The notes beneath the pieces are model-generated. The model searched no databases and was not told where the DNA came from. It worked only from the letters and a program-made list of their open reading frames with translations. Shown here in pieces: positions 1 through 7,563 of a stretch of DNA of 25,472 bases. This DNA is from an uncultured Caryophanales bacterium (GTDB taxonomy: Bacteria; Bacillota_I; Bacilli_A; RF39; UBA660): positions 1 through 25,472 of the forward strand of contig CAJLIR010000016.1 in the NCBI GenBank assembly GCA_905206805.1. The letters are read 5' to 3'. Position 1 is the stretch's first letter; each line of letters starts with the position of its first letter. The position numbers and the translations under genes are program-made.

Positions 1-89
1 AATCACAATTCATTTATCAAATTTATTGTTGACCAACACTATTTGACAAAGAACCATTATATCTTCTATATTTGATATAATTTTTTTAC

Positions 90-1310
90 TTATTTTTTTA
101 TTGTTATAACAGGGCGTACGCCGTATACTCTTTCACCATATTCATAACCAAAAGTTCCACCATTAGTAATATAAAATAGACTCATAACATGAAAATAAGT
201 TTTACTAGGAAGTGAGGTCATTGTCCACCATGCACCAGAATAAATATTTGATGCGCCACATTTACCTGAACTGCAATATAGCCAATTTGCGTAATCACTA
301 TTACTAGACAATCTTGTTATTCCTGATACATTTGGATAACTTGCACTTGTTCCACTAAAAGCTGTGCTTAAATTCCAATATTCTGAATATGTTATTAATC
401 TTACATAATCTTCTATATATCCTTTATTACAACTTGCTCCATTTATATTTTCTATTTCTTCTTTTAAATATCCTCCATATGTTTTAACTCCATCACCACG
501 TGATTGATCTATACAAATACTAACTGGTACTATTTCATTTGATATCTTTTCTTTTAATACATTTTTTAACTCATTATTTAAATAATTTCTTATTAATGAT
601 TTATCCCAACTATATACATAATATTCACCATTATATGTACAATTGTTACTACTATCATTACTCATGCCACAATGTGACATATCTTCTATTTGTCCAGCAT
701 CCATAAGTAATGTTAAATATCCATTATAATCGCCTATTACATGCCATTTGTATCCTGCAAAATTTGTTATTGCTTCTCCAGATACATAAGTTCTTTTTTC
801 TAATCTTTCTTTATTATTGTCTGTTCCATTACCTTCTTCACAACTTACTTTTCCATCTTCATTTGGATAGTTACATGTAAATCCATTTATTACAATATTG
901 GTTGCAGTAATTTTTCCTTCTTTTGTTATACCTACTTTTCCACTTGTTGGTTTTGTTCCTTTAAAATTTAACGATTCTAAACCTGTTAATTCATAACCTT
1001 CTAGTTCATTAGTTAAATTACATCCTGTATTATCACAAGAAAATTCTAAATCAACATTTGCTAATTCTCCTTTGTTTTTTAGCATAAATTCTGTTACATA
1101 ACTTTCTCCTGATTTTACTATTCCATACACTGAATCTTCTGCTGAAGATATTCTTGATTTATTTAGTATTTTAATTACTTGTGGTATTGCGATTAGAGCA
1201 ATTATAGCTAATATTACTATTACTGCAAGTAATTCTATTAAAGTAAATCCTTTTTTTGAGGGCTTATTTTTTAAATTACCCCCCCTCTCATTTTTACTTA
1301 TTGTTAACAT
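90..1310 (-). CDS. Type IV pilin-like surface protein with C-terminal lectin-like/DUF6273-like domain
   Basis: Class III (prepilin) signal: a basic leader ending in Gly21, then FTLIELLAVIVI with Glu at mature position 5, the residue that prepilin peptidase and pilus assembly systems need. One hydrophobic helix (about residues 22-45) follows. Next is a pilin-like region with paired cysteines (CDNTGC; CNYP...VSC), then a long C-terminal domain that ends in WWTM...YGVRPVITI. That ending resembles DUF6273/formylglycine-enzyme-like or C-type-lectin-like folds of gut Firmicute surface proteins; this part is tentative. I chose the ATG at 1310 because AGGTGG lies 8 bases upstream; a GTG at 1322 would overlap that site. 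The leader is long (21 residues) and is encoded across a run of seven G (1279-1285). A close paralogue lies at 11658-12822 as a pseudogene. The gene is monocistronic with its own promoter. It is probably a minor pilin or pseudopilin-like adhesin; the ligand is unknown. Confidence 0.85.
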   Translation of the reverse strand: MLTISKNERGGNLKNKPSKKGFTLIELLAVIVILAIIALIAIPQVIKILNKSRISSAEDSVYGIVKSGESYVTEFMLKNKGELANVDLEFSCDNTGCNLTNELEGYELTGLESLNFKGTKPTSGKVGITKEGKITATNIVINGFTCNYPNEDGKVSCEEGNGTDNNKERLEKRTYVSGEAITNFAGYKWHVIGDYNGYLTLLMDAGQIEDMSHCGMSNDSSNNCTYNGEYYVYSWDKSLIRNYLNNELKNVLKEKISNEIVPVSICIDQSRGDGVKTYGGYLKEEIENINGASCNKGYIEDYVRLITYSEYWNLSTAFSGTSASYPNVSGITRLSSNSDYANWLYCSSGKCGASNIYSGAWWTMTSLPSKTYFHVMSLFYITNGGTFGYEYGERVYGVRPVITIKK

Positions 1311-1336
1311 ATTTATTACCACCTATTCTAGGATTA

Positions 1337-1365
1337 ATTTTAACATTTTTTATTATGTTTTTCAA
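1337..1365 (-). promoter_or_regulatory. Sigma-70-type promoter of the pilin gene
   Basis: Read on the minus strand, TTGAAA (1360-1365) is followed by a 17-base spacer and TAAAAT (1337-1342), about 27 bases upstream of the chosen ATG. Spacing and both boxes fit the housekeeping consensus. Confidence 0.65.
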
Positions 1366-1416
1366 TATATTTTTTTAGATAGTTTAACAAGTTTAATATT
1401 TCTATTTATAAGTGAA

Positions 1417-1441
1417 AAAATCAAGTAAATTACTTGATTTT
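1417..1441 (-). terminator. Rho-independent terminator of the YihY operon
   Basis: A 10-bp stem (AAAATCAAGT / ACTTGATTTT) with a 5-base loop. On the minus strand it is followed by a T-run. It lies about 125 bases downstream of the yihY-like stop codon and upstream of the pilin promoter, so it separates the two transcription units. Confidence 0.65.
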
Positions 1442-1521
1442 CTTAAAAGGAGAATATTACCTACATAGATACTTTTTTAGTTCCAATTAAACTAGATTAA
1501 GTACACTAGGTCTATATCTAA

Positions 1522-1546
1522 ATACATATTGGTAACACATATGTAT
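1522..1546 (-). repeat. Small inverted repeat in the 3' untranslated region
   Basis: ATACATAT (1522-1529) and ATATGTAT (1539-1546) form an 8-bp stem around a 9-base loop, and pairing extends outward with one A-C mismatch. It lies between the yihY-like stop codon and the terminator at 1417. It has no T-run and is not GC-rich, so it is either an mRNA 3'-end structure or chance in AT-rich DNA. Confidence 0.3.
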
Positions 1547-1565
1547 CTAAAATTATTATGATTAA

Positions 1566-2402
1566 TTAATTTTCATCCATACTAGAAATTTTTAACATTT
1601 CGTATGAACTACTATTTATTGCGATTCCAAGTACTAATATATATGATAAGAAATAAATGTACATCATTAAAATAATTATATTTGATAAACTACCATAAAA
1701 TATATCATATTTAGAAAAATGCGTAACATAATATGAATAAATAGCAGTTGTCAAAATCCAACCTAATGTTGTAAATATTGCTCCTTTATTTACATATCTA
1801 CTTGGAATATTATAGTCTGGAGCAATAGTATATAAAAGTTTAATACTAAAAAATATTATAAAGAACGCTATTGGCCATTTTAGATAAACAAACATTGAGT
1901 AAGCAAATGATGATAGATTTTTTAAAATACCTATTTCAAAAATTGCCTTTACAATTATGTTTCCAAATGCTAAAACAACAATTATAAAAATAAATAGTAA
2001 TACTAATAGTATGGTTAAAATTAATGCTTTAATACGTCTATTTAAGTAACTTCCTTGCTCAAAATTATAAAGTGTGTTAGAAGTTACAATTATTGAATGT
2101 GGTCCATTAGATGCTAATACAAATGCTGTTACTGTAAAAAAGCCAACATTAAAGTCTATTCCTTTTCCACTTATAAATGTAGTAATAATATCAGATATTT
2201 GTCGTGGTAAATTTTCATTTATAAATGCAACAATTGAATCTAATGAAAGTGAAAAAGTCGATGCAATCAAACCAATTAAAATTATAATAGGAAATACAGA
2301 TAATACCAAAAAGAAAGCAAGATTTCCAGGTAAAATTAACATTTCTGGTTTTCTAATAATATTATATAACTTTGTTAATATATTTTTTACTCTTTGTTTC
2401 AT
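1566..2402 (-). CDS. YihY/BrkB family (UPF0761) inner-membrane protein
   Basis: 278 residues with about six hydrophobic segments. An N-terminal PGNLAFFLVLSVFPI segment and a central ASNGPHSIIVTSNTLYN segment are the recognisable family features; the usual length is about 270-320 residues. The family is integral membrane and was once misannotated as RNase BN; its molecular role is not firmly known, and transport or envelope functions have been proposed. The start is fixed by AAAGGAG 7 bases upstream of the ATG. It is the last gene of a three-gene unit, 30 bases after the GGDEF-like sensor, and is followed by the terminator at 1417-1441. Confidence 0.85.
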   Translation of the reverse strand: MKQRVKNILTKLYNIIRKPEMLILPGNLAFFLVLSVFPIIILIGLIASTFSLSLDSIVAFINENLPRQISDIITTFISGKGIDFNVGFFTVTAFVLASNGPHSIIVTSNTLYNFEQGSYLNRRIKALILTILLVLLFIFIIVVLAFGNIIVKAIFEIGILKNLSSFAYSMFVYLKWPIAFFIIFFSIKLLYTIAPDYNIPSRYVNKGAIFTTLGWILTTAIYSYYVTHFSKYDIFYGSLSNIIILMMYIYFLSYILVLGIAINSSSYEMLKISSMDEN

Positions 2403-2432
2403 TTAAATGCTCCTTTTAAAAGAAAGCAAATA

Positions 2433-4481
2433 TTAATTATTCGCTTCCTCTTTATTATTTCTCATTTCTATTGTTGCCTCGTTAATTGCGTCATCAATAG
2501 TTTTTATTGCGTCATTAATCATACTATAGCCTAATGCAACACCAAATCCATGAGCTAATTCTTTAAATTCTTTATTTAATTTTCTTATATATGAAACTAT
2601 TTGTTTTTCATCATATCCAACCAAATAAATCAAAAATTCATTTCCATTTGTTCTTATAATTTCAGAATTAGTTATTTGATTTTTTATAAGTATATTAGCA
2701 GCTTCCTTAATTAAGTTGTCACCCTCATTATGACCATAATTATCATTTATATATGCAACATTATTTAAATCAGCAATAATTATTGTTTGTGGATATACTT
2801 CTCTACTATCCCAAGCTTCAATATTATCATTCAAGTAATTTCTATTTTTAAGTGATGTTAACATATCTATATATTTTAATTTATCATCTTTGCTTAAATT
2901 ACTAAACATGCCCTTTTTCTTAGACAACATTTTAATCACAATTAACAATGTTATTATAATGGCAATTGCCAAAACTATTATAAATATCATGTTATAATTA
3001 GATTTATTTAATTTTTCTAAAGTAATTGAATTATATTTATTGTTTATAACTTTTTTATCATTAAGAAATGATAAGTAAAAATTAAATAAATTGTAAAATG
3101 TTTCATTTTCGGAAATATCGCGTATTACAAAACTATAATCATCATCTAAATTAAATATATATTTTAAATCCGAATCAACAAAATATAAATCATGATAAAA
3201 CTTATATGTTAAATAATCAATTACAATTACATCAGAATTACCTGTATTTTGAACCAATTGTTCTATATTTTTATGTGTATTTAAGTCAAATCCCTGTGTA
3301 TCTAAATATGCAGCAATTTTTGTATCTCCAATAACATTTATATTATTATTAAGAAGTGAGTTAACCGAGTTAATAACTATATCATTACTCTTACTTGTAA
3401 TTACAACAAAACTTTCATCATAATTTGATACAGTATTAAAAATATCAAGAGAGTAATCATTATTTGCTAGATTGTCAAACATAAAATCAATTTCATTTTG
3501 ATTAAACATATTTACTAAATCGTTATAATTATTAGATTTTTTAAAAGAAATTTCTATATTGGCAAATTTGATAAATTCATCAATAAGTTGTTCATTAATA
3601 CCAACATTTTCTATATCAAATGGTGCATTATCTATATATCCATATGTATATCTTTTGCTTCTAAATTGAACCTTTTGTTTTTCGTCAATTTTGTTGATAT
3701 TAAAATACATATCTAAAAGATAGTTATTATATGAATTGTTAAAATTTTCATCTGACCATTTAGTATAATATTTTGTTAGTATATCATTTAATCTATCATT
3801 TGATCCTAATGTTAAAACAAATTTTTTTGACATTTCTGATATTGTATAACTTATATCGAAATCTTTATAATTTAATATTTCATCTAAATAAATAGTTTTT
3901 GGTAAAATAATAGCGTCAACAACAGGTACAATATTATTTTTAGGATCATTTTTTATAGCATCAAATAATCCATCAACTTTCTCACAAGTTTTAAATGTTA
4001 CATTAGCTCCTTTTAAATAATACGCAATATTAGATACCTCACTATTCAAAGCACCTATAACTAGACCATCAAGTTCTTCAATTGTTTCATATCTAGTACC
4101 TTTATTTGATAAAATTACATAATTATCTTCATATATTAAGATATCATTATCATCTATTGTATCAACAATATTAAATCCATATTCGGAAGTTTCGCTATTA
4201 CCATATTTAGTTGAAATACGATTAAAATCAAGCCCAGTAACTTCTTCTATGTTATCAAGAAAATCTAAAAAGATTCCTTTTCCCTCATAACTGAATATCG
4301 GAATATCTGTAACCACAGAAAAATCAAATCTTTTATTTTTATTATTTTCAATCCATTGTTTTTCTATTATATTAAGGGTTGTAGTTTTATCTTCTTTTGT
4401 TAAAATAAAATATGATGCTACTATCAATAAGGATATAACTATTCCTATTATAATTCCAATTAATACTTTCTTTTTTTTCAT
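2433..4481 (-). CDS. Membrane sensor: extracellular solute-binding-like region and degenerate GGDEF domain
   Basis: 682 residues. A transmembrane helix at about 7-28 is followed by a large extracytoplasmic region (about 35-490) that reads like two family-3 solute-binding modules (PVVDAIILP..., then YGYIDNAPFDIENVGINEQLIDEF and NEIDFMFDNLANN). A second transmembrane helix lies at about 496-517, and a GGDEF-family domain at about 535-680. The GGDEF domain keeps the IIADLNNVAYINDNYGHNEGD block, including its metal-ligand Asp. The signature motif itself reads NGNEF (612-616) instead of GGDEF: the first Gly and the Asp are replaced, so cyclase activity is doubtful. Inference: a ligand-sensing protein that binds nucleotide or acts through protein contacts. 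AGGTGA lies 6 bases upstream of the ATG. It starts 14 bases after the 4496-4948 gene. Confidence 0.8.
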   Translation of the reverse strand: MKKKKVLIGIIIGIVISLLIVASYFILTKEDKTTTLNIIEKQWIENNKNKRFDFSVVTDIPIFSYEGKGIFLDFLDNIEEVTGLDFNRISTKYGNSETSEYGFNIVDTIDDNDILIYEDNYVILSNKGTRYETIEELDGLVIGALNSEVSNIAYYLKGANVTFKTCEKVDGLFDAIKNDPKNNIVPVVDAIILPKTIYLDEILNYKDFDISYTISEMSKKFVLTLGSNDRLNDILTKYYTKWSDENFNNSYNNYLLDMYFNINKIDEKQKVQFRSKRYTYGYIDNAPFDIENVGINEQLIDEFIKFANIEISFKKSNNYNDLVNMFNQNEIDFMFDNLANNDYSLDIFNTVSNYDESFVVITSKSNDIVINSVNSLLNNNINVIGDTKIAAYLDTQGFDLNTHKNIEQLVQNTGNSDVIVIDYLTYKFYHDLYFVDSDLKYIFNLDDDYSFVIRDISENETFYNLFNFYLSFLNDKKVINNKYNSITLEKLNKSNYNMIFIIVLAIAIIITLLIVIKMLSKKKGMFSNLSKDDKLKYIDMLTSLKNRNYLNDNIEAWDSREVYPQTIIIADLNNVAYINDNYGHNEGDNLIKEAANILIKNQITNSEIIRTNGNEFLIYLVGYDEKQIVSYIRKLNKEFKELAHGFGVALGYSMINDAIKTIDDAINEATIEMRNNKEEANN

Positions 4482-4495
4482 AAATTCACCTAACT

Positions 4496-4948
4496 TTAAA
4501 ATACAAAACCTGATTTAGTTTTATGCTTGTAACCCATTAATGGATAATTTTGATTTTCACTATCTTCATTCACAATCATGACTTGGATATCGTAAAAATT
4601 CTTTGTATCATCTGATAAATTTTCTAATATTTTATCTGCAAGACTTTTTGCTGTAATAATATCTACATCAGACTTAACTTTTAAAATAAAATCAAGTCTC
4701 TTTCCAATTAAATTTTTTTCAATGCTAACAACATGTTCATCGCTTTCTAAAACATCTTTTATTTTTATTATATCAGAATCACTTATTTGATGTTCTTCGA
4801 TTCCTTCTAATCTGTTTCCAAAATTGTCACCTTTACTTGAAAAAAATAAACTTTTTGCAACTATAATTCCTGTAATTAGAACAACCAAAATAATTGCTAA
4901 AGCTATTACTAAAAAACAATGCTTTTTTACAAATTCTACAAATTTCAT
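4496..4948 (-). CDS. Small membrane-anchored protein of unknown function
   Basis: 150 residues: a short basic N-terminus, one transmembrane helix (about 12-35), then a soluble domain of about 110 residues outside the membrane. That domain has an alternating strand/helix pattern (EHVVSIEKNLIGKRLDFILKVKSDVDIITAKSLADKILENL) suggesting a small alpha/beta fold. I do not recognise the family. It is the first gene of the operon with the GGDEF-like sensor and the YihY protein, and has a strong promoter and AGGTGA site. It may be a partner of the sensor, but only the position supports this. Confidence 0.75.
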   Translation of the reverse strand: MKFVEFVKKHCFLVIALAIILVVLITGIIVAKSLFFSSKGDNFGNRLEGIEEHQISDSDIIKIKDVLESDEHVVSIEKNLIGKRLDFILKVKSDVDIITAKSLADKILENLSDDTKNFYDIQVMIVNEDSENQNYPLMGYKHKTKSGFVF

Positions 4949-4968
4949 AAATTCACCTCAATAAAGTT

Positions 4969-4997
4969 ATTATACTATAAATAATCATATTTTTCAA
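4969..4997 (-). promoter_or_regulatory. Strong sigma-70-type promoter for the 4948-1566 operon
   Basis: On the minus strand, TTGAAA (4992-4997), a 17-base spacer and a perfect TATAAT (4969-4974) lie about 20 bases upstream of the start codon at 4948. Confidence 0.75.
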
Positions 4998-5044
4998 ATT
5001 TTTAAACTTCTTTACACTTAATATAGTATAATATGTGTAAACAA

Positions 5045-5077
5045 AATAACAACTTCTTTTAATCAGAAGTTGTTATT
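5045..5077 (-). terminator. Rho-independent terminator after the ytxH-like gene
   Basis: A perfect 13-bp stem (AATAACAACTTCT / AGAAGTTGTTATT) with a 7-base loop, starting 6 bases after the ytxH-like stop codon. On the minus strand it is followed by a T-rich stretch (TTTTGTTTAC). It ends the four-gene envelope operon. Confidence 0.85.
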
Positions 5078-5083
5078 TATACA

Positions 5084-5533
5084 TTATTCCTTATCTTCTA
5101 AATCTTCTAATTTTTTTTCAGATCCTTCAAGTTTTTTTAAAACTTCACGAGTTACTTGAATTGCTTTTTCTCTTACTGCAACAGCCGCATCTTCTAAAAC
5201 TGGTGTACCTTTTTCTATAGCATAATCAACTAATTCTTGAGCCATATTTTTTATATCATTGGCTTTTTTCTTAGCAATTTTTAAAACTTTTTCTTTATCT
5301 AAATCTTCAAGTTCAGTTTTAATTTCAAATATTTTTGCTTCAATATTTTCCTTTACTTCTTTGGCATCAATATTTTTTGCTTTTTCTAATAATTCATCAA
5401 ATTTCATTTTTAATTCTTTTCTAGTTTCACTACCTTTTTTAGGAGCAAATAAAACTCCGATTGTCGCACCAATTCCTGCTCCTAAAATAAATTTACCTAA
5501 ACCACTTTTCTTTTTTCCATCTTTATTCTTCAT
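5084..5533 (-). CDS. YtxH domain-containing protein
   Basis: 149 residues from the chosen ATG. A basic N-terminus leads to a glycine-rich hydrophobic segment and the family signature (GAGIGATIGVLFAPKKGSE, about residues 16-34). After that comes a long charged helical, probably coiled-coil tail. In Bacillus, ytxH lies beside ytxG (DUF948) in a stress-induced operon; the same pair is adjacent here. The molecular role is not known; envelope or stress association is the usual view. I prefer the ATG at 5533 because AAAGGAGA lies 8 bases upstream. An earlier in-frame start at 5584 would give a charged leader lying inside the upstream gene. The chosen start overlaps the DUF948 gene by 11 bases, suggesting translational coupling. 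Confidence 0.85.
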   Translation of the reverse strand: MKNKDGKKKSGLGKFILGAGIGATIGVLFAPKKGSETRKELKMKFDELLEKAKNIDAKEVKENIEAKIFEIKTELEDLDKEKVLKIAKKKANDIKNMAQELVDYAIEKGTPVLEDAAVAVREKAIQVTREVLKKLEGSEKKLEDLEDKE

Positions 5534-5816
5534 CACTATCGTCTCCTTTTTTCTTTTTTCTTTTAAAAAAATTTCTAATACCATTTGCTATAAAACCTAC
5601 AATTTTATCATTTAAACTAGATAGGCTATCTGTTAAACTATCAATCATCATAAATGCTCCATTTAATTTATCGACTTTTGTATTAACATCAGTAACAACA
5701 GTATCAATTTTTTTTAATGTACCAATCATTTTGATTGCTAAAATAATTAATACTACTAATAATATAATCGCAAGTATAAATATTATGACAGGAAAAATCT
5801 CGTACATTGTATCCAT
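5523..5816 (-). CDS. DUF948 (YtxG-like) membrane-anchored protein
   Basis: 97 residues: an N-terminal transmembrane helix (about 7-29), then an amphipathic helical stretch (KKIDTVVTDVNTKVDKLNG) typical of DUF948, and a basic/acidic tail (FFKRKKKKGDDSDEE). The ATG overlaps the stop of the upstream gene as TAATG, and AGGTGA lies 9 bases before it. Next to the YtxH gene, this reproduces the ytxG-ytxH pairing of Bacillus. The function is unknown beyond envelope association. Confidence 0.8.
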   Translation of the reverse strand: MDTMYEIFPVIIFILAIILLVVLIILAIKMIGTLKKIDTVVTDVNTKVDKLNGAFMMIDSLTDSLSSLNDKIVGFIANGIRNFFKRKKKKGDDSDEE

Positions 5817-6868
5817 TATTTATCTTCACCTTTCTCATACATTGAATCAATTAAGTTAAATAAATCACTTTGTGTTAAATCTTCATCCTCATCTTTAGTT
5901 TCCGCATTTTCTTTATTATTATTCATGATATAATCTTCTAGCATATTATCATCTTTATCTAAATCGGAATCATTAAGTAAATCATCCAAAGATGAAGTTT
6001 TTTCTTTTTCTTTATTATCTATGTTTTTTAACGTTTCATTCATCGAATTTTCTAAATTATTTAATGTGTCATCCAAATCGAAATTTTCATCAGATATTTT
6101 ATGTTTTGCTTTATAATCTTCAATTGGAGCATTTAAAAATTCATCAACACTATTATATTCATCATTCTCAACTAAGTCGGTTAACAAATTATTTTTACTT
6201 TCTTCTTTTTCATCTTTTTCACTATCTGATTCCATAAAAATTGATGATTTTGCAAATAAAGATGTTTCTAAATCATCTTCTAAAGTTCCATAAGCTTTTC
6301 TTCTTACTTCATCTATAGTTAATGGTTTATTAGGATCTCTAAATTCTGAACGAGCTACTTTTTTAGCAGATATATCATCCTTACGGTAATTCTTATCCAA
6401 CACACCATAAATAGGAGAAATAATAGGTGTTGGTTTAAAAACTTTTGTTTCTTCTTTCTTTTCTATTTTTGTACCATAGACTTCCTTTTTAGGAGGAATT
6501 TTTTTAGGTTGTTCTACCTTTTTTGGTTTTTCTTCTATTTTTTCAAAATCTTTATCATCAAAATAAACAGGAAAAACAAATTTTTCTTCTCTTTTTAAAA
6601 CTTTTTTTTCTTCTGTGACTGGTTGGATAGTCTTTTCTTCATTTTTTGTTATTTGTTCTTCTCTTTCGTATTTAGGAGTTATTATATCATCATCCATGGA
6701 AGGTGTAGTTCTAGATAAGTTTGATCTTGTAATTGGTTCTGTTCTTTCATAATCAACTCGTCTTTTCAAAGTATCTTCTACCTTAACTTGTTTAATAGTT
6801 TTTGGTTGTTCAATATCCTCTTCTACCTCTTCTGTAAACATATTTTTAAATTTATCAATTAAGCCCAT
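5816..6868 (-). CDS. Highly charged, largely disordered cytoplasmic protein, unknown
   Basis: 350 residues, dominated by Glu, Lys and Asp, with no transmembrane segment. The N-terminus (MGLIDKFKNMF) looks like an amphipathic membrane-targeting helix, similar in style to that of SepF. Residues to about 140 are low-complexity Lys/Glu/Pro. A central block stands out as the only ordered-looking motif: KPTPIISPIYGVLDKNY, then DPNKPLTIDEVRRKAYGTLE. The C-terminal third is acidic and probably coiled. AAGGTGA precedes the ATG, and the gene starts about 10 bases after the lipoprotein gene. With a lipoprotein, DUF948 and YtxH neighbours, a scaffold at the inner face of the membrane is plausible, but that is inference. 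I do not recognise the family. Confidence 0.75.
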   Translation of the reverse strand: MGLIDKFKNMFTEEVEEDIEQPKTIKQVKVEDTLKRRVDYERTEPITRSNLSRTTPSMDDDIITPKYEREEQITKNEEKTIQPVTEEKKVLKREEKFVFPVYFDDKDFEKIEEKPKKVEQPKKIPPKKEVYGTKIEKKEETKVFKPTPIISPIYGVLDKNYRKDDISAKKVARSEFRDPNKPLTIDEVRRKAYGTLEDDLETSLFAKSSIFMESDSEKDEKEESKNNLLTDLVENDEYNSVDEFLNAPIEDYKAKHKISDENFDLDDTLNNLENSMNETLKNIDNKEKEKTSSLDDLLNDSDLDKDDNMLEDYIMNNNKENAETKDEDEDLTQSDLFNLIDSMYEKGEDK

Positions 6869-6878
6869 TTAAATCACC

Positions 6879-7496
6879 TTATTCCTTATTCTCGCTATAA
6901 TTATTAACGTCATATTCCAAGTTATCAGTAGTATCTACTTTAGAAGTGAATATGTCATATCTCTCTTCTTTATTTATAAAATACTCGTCATTAAGCATTA
7001 ATTTAATAACATTTTTATTAAATTTTATTGTTGATAAAATATATGTTGAATTTAATACCACATCATTGATATCTTCTTCATAAACTAATGCTTCTATTTT
7101 AGCATAATTATACATATATTCTATCAAATAACGATCATTAACTTTGTTGATTTCTAGATATCCTACTTTATCATTAATATTTATATATCTTGAATAATAC
7201 GCATCTTTATTTTCTTTATAACTAAAATCAATCTTGTTATAATAACTTATAACATCGATATATAAGTAGTAATAATAACCATTAGAATATAATTTATCAT
7301 TTAATTCAGTAGTATCAATATAATTCATACCACGAGGTACATAATACTTATATCCTTTTCCAACTCTATTATACAACTTATTATTTTTAGATAACACAAC
7401 ATCAATAATGTTATCAATATTATCTGTATTAATTCTAACAACTGTACATCCCGTAAATAAAATTAAGCAAAGTACAATTAAAAATATTTTTTTCAT
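6879..7496 (-). CDS. Predicted lipoprotein, unknown function
   Basis: 205 residues. The signal peptide ends in a lipobox, LFTGC, with the lipidated Cys at residue 17, so the product is expected to be anchored on the outer face of the membrane. The mature part is rich in Tyr, Asn and Asp, and looks like a mixed alpha/beta domain (VGKGYKYYVPRGMNYI...; KDAYYSRYININDKVGYLEI). I recognise no catalytic motif. GGTGA precedes the ATG. It is the first gene of the four-gene operon ending at 5045. Confidence 0.8.
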   Translation of the reverse strand: MKKIFLIVLCLILFTGCTVVRINTDNIDNIIDVVLSKNNKLYNRVGKGYKYYVPRGMNYIDTTELNDKLYSNGYYYYLYIDVISYYNKIDFSYKENKDAYYSRYININDKVGYLEINKVNDRYLIEYMYNYAKIEALVYEEDINDVVLNSTYILSTIKFNKNVIKLMLNDEYFINKEERYDIFTSKVDTTDNLEYDVNNYSENKE

Positions 7497-7515
7497 AATT
7501 CACCACTCTTATATA

Positions 7516-7544
7516 AGTATAGCAAAGTTACATAATTAAATAAA
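7516..7544 (-). promoter_or_regulatory. Probable promoter of the lipoprotein-DUF948-YtxH operon
   Basis: On the minus strand, TATACT (7516-7521) lies about 20 bases before the start codon. At 17 bases upstream only a weak -35 (TTTATT, 7539-7544) is present. Confidence 0.4.
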
Positions 7545-7563
7545 GTTTTTTTATAATAATTTA

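Noticed and set aside
43..81. Plus-strand promoter at the left edge (TTGACA at 43-48, TGATATAAT at 73-81) giving antisense RNA to the pilin
   Set aside because: The -35 and -10 boxes are not at a workable spacing from each other, and TATAAT-like strings are common by chance in DNA this AT-rich.
90..1310. Target of a diversity-generating retroelement
   Set aside because: The C-terminus could be lectin-like, but no reverse transcriptase or template repeat exists in the window.
2074..2406. Plus-strand open frame opposite the YihY-like gene
   Set aside because: It is the reverse of a well-supported membrane protein and has no ribosome binding site or recognisable domain. Similar opposite-strand frames at 5259-5615, 5992-6237, 8248-8466, 14848-15063 and 15199-15504 were rejected for the same reason.
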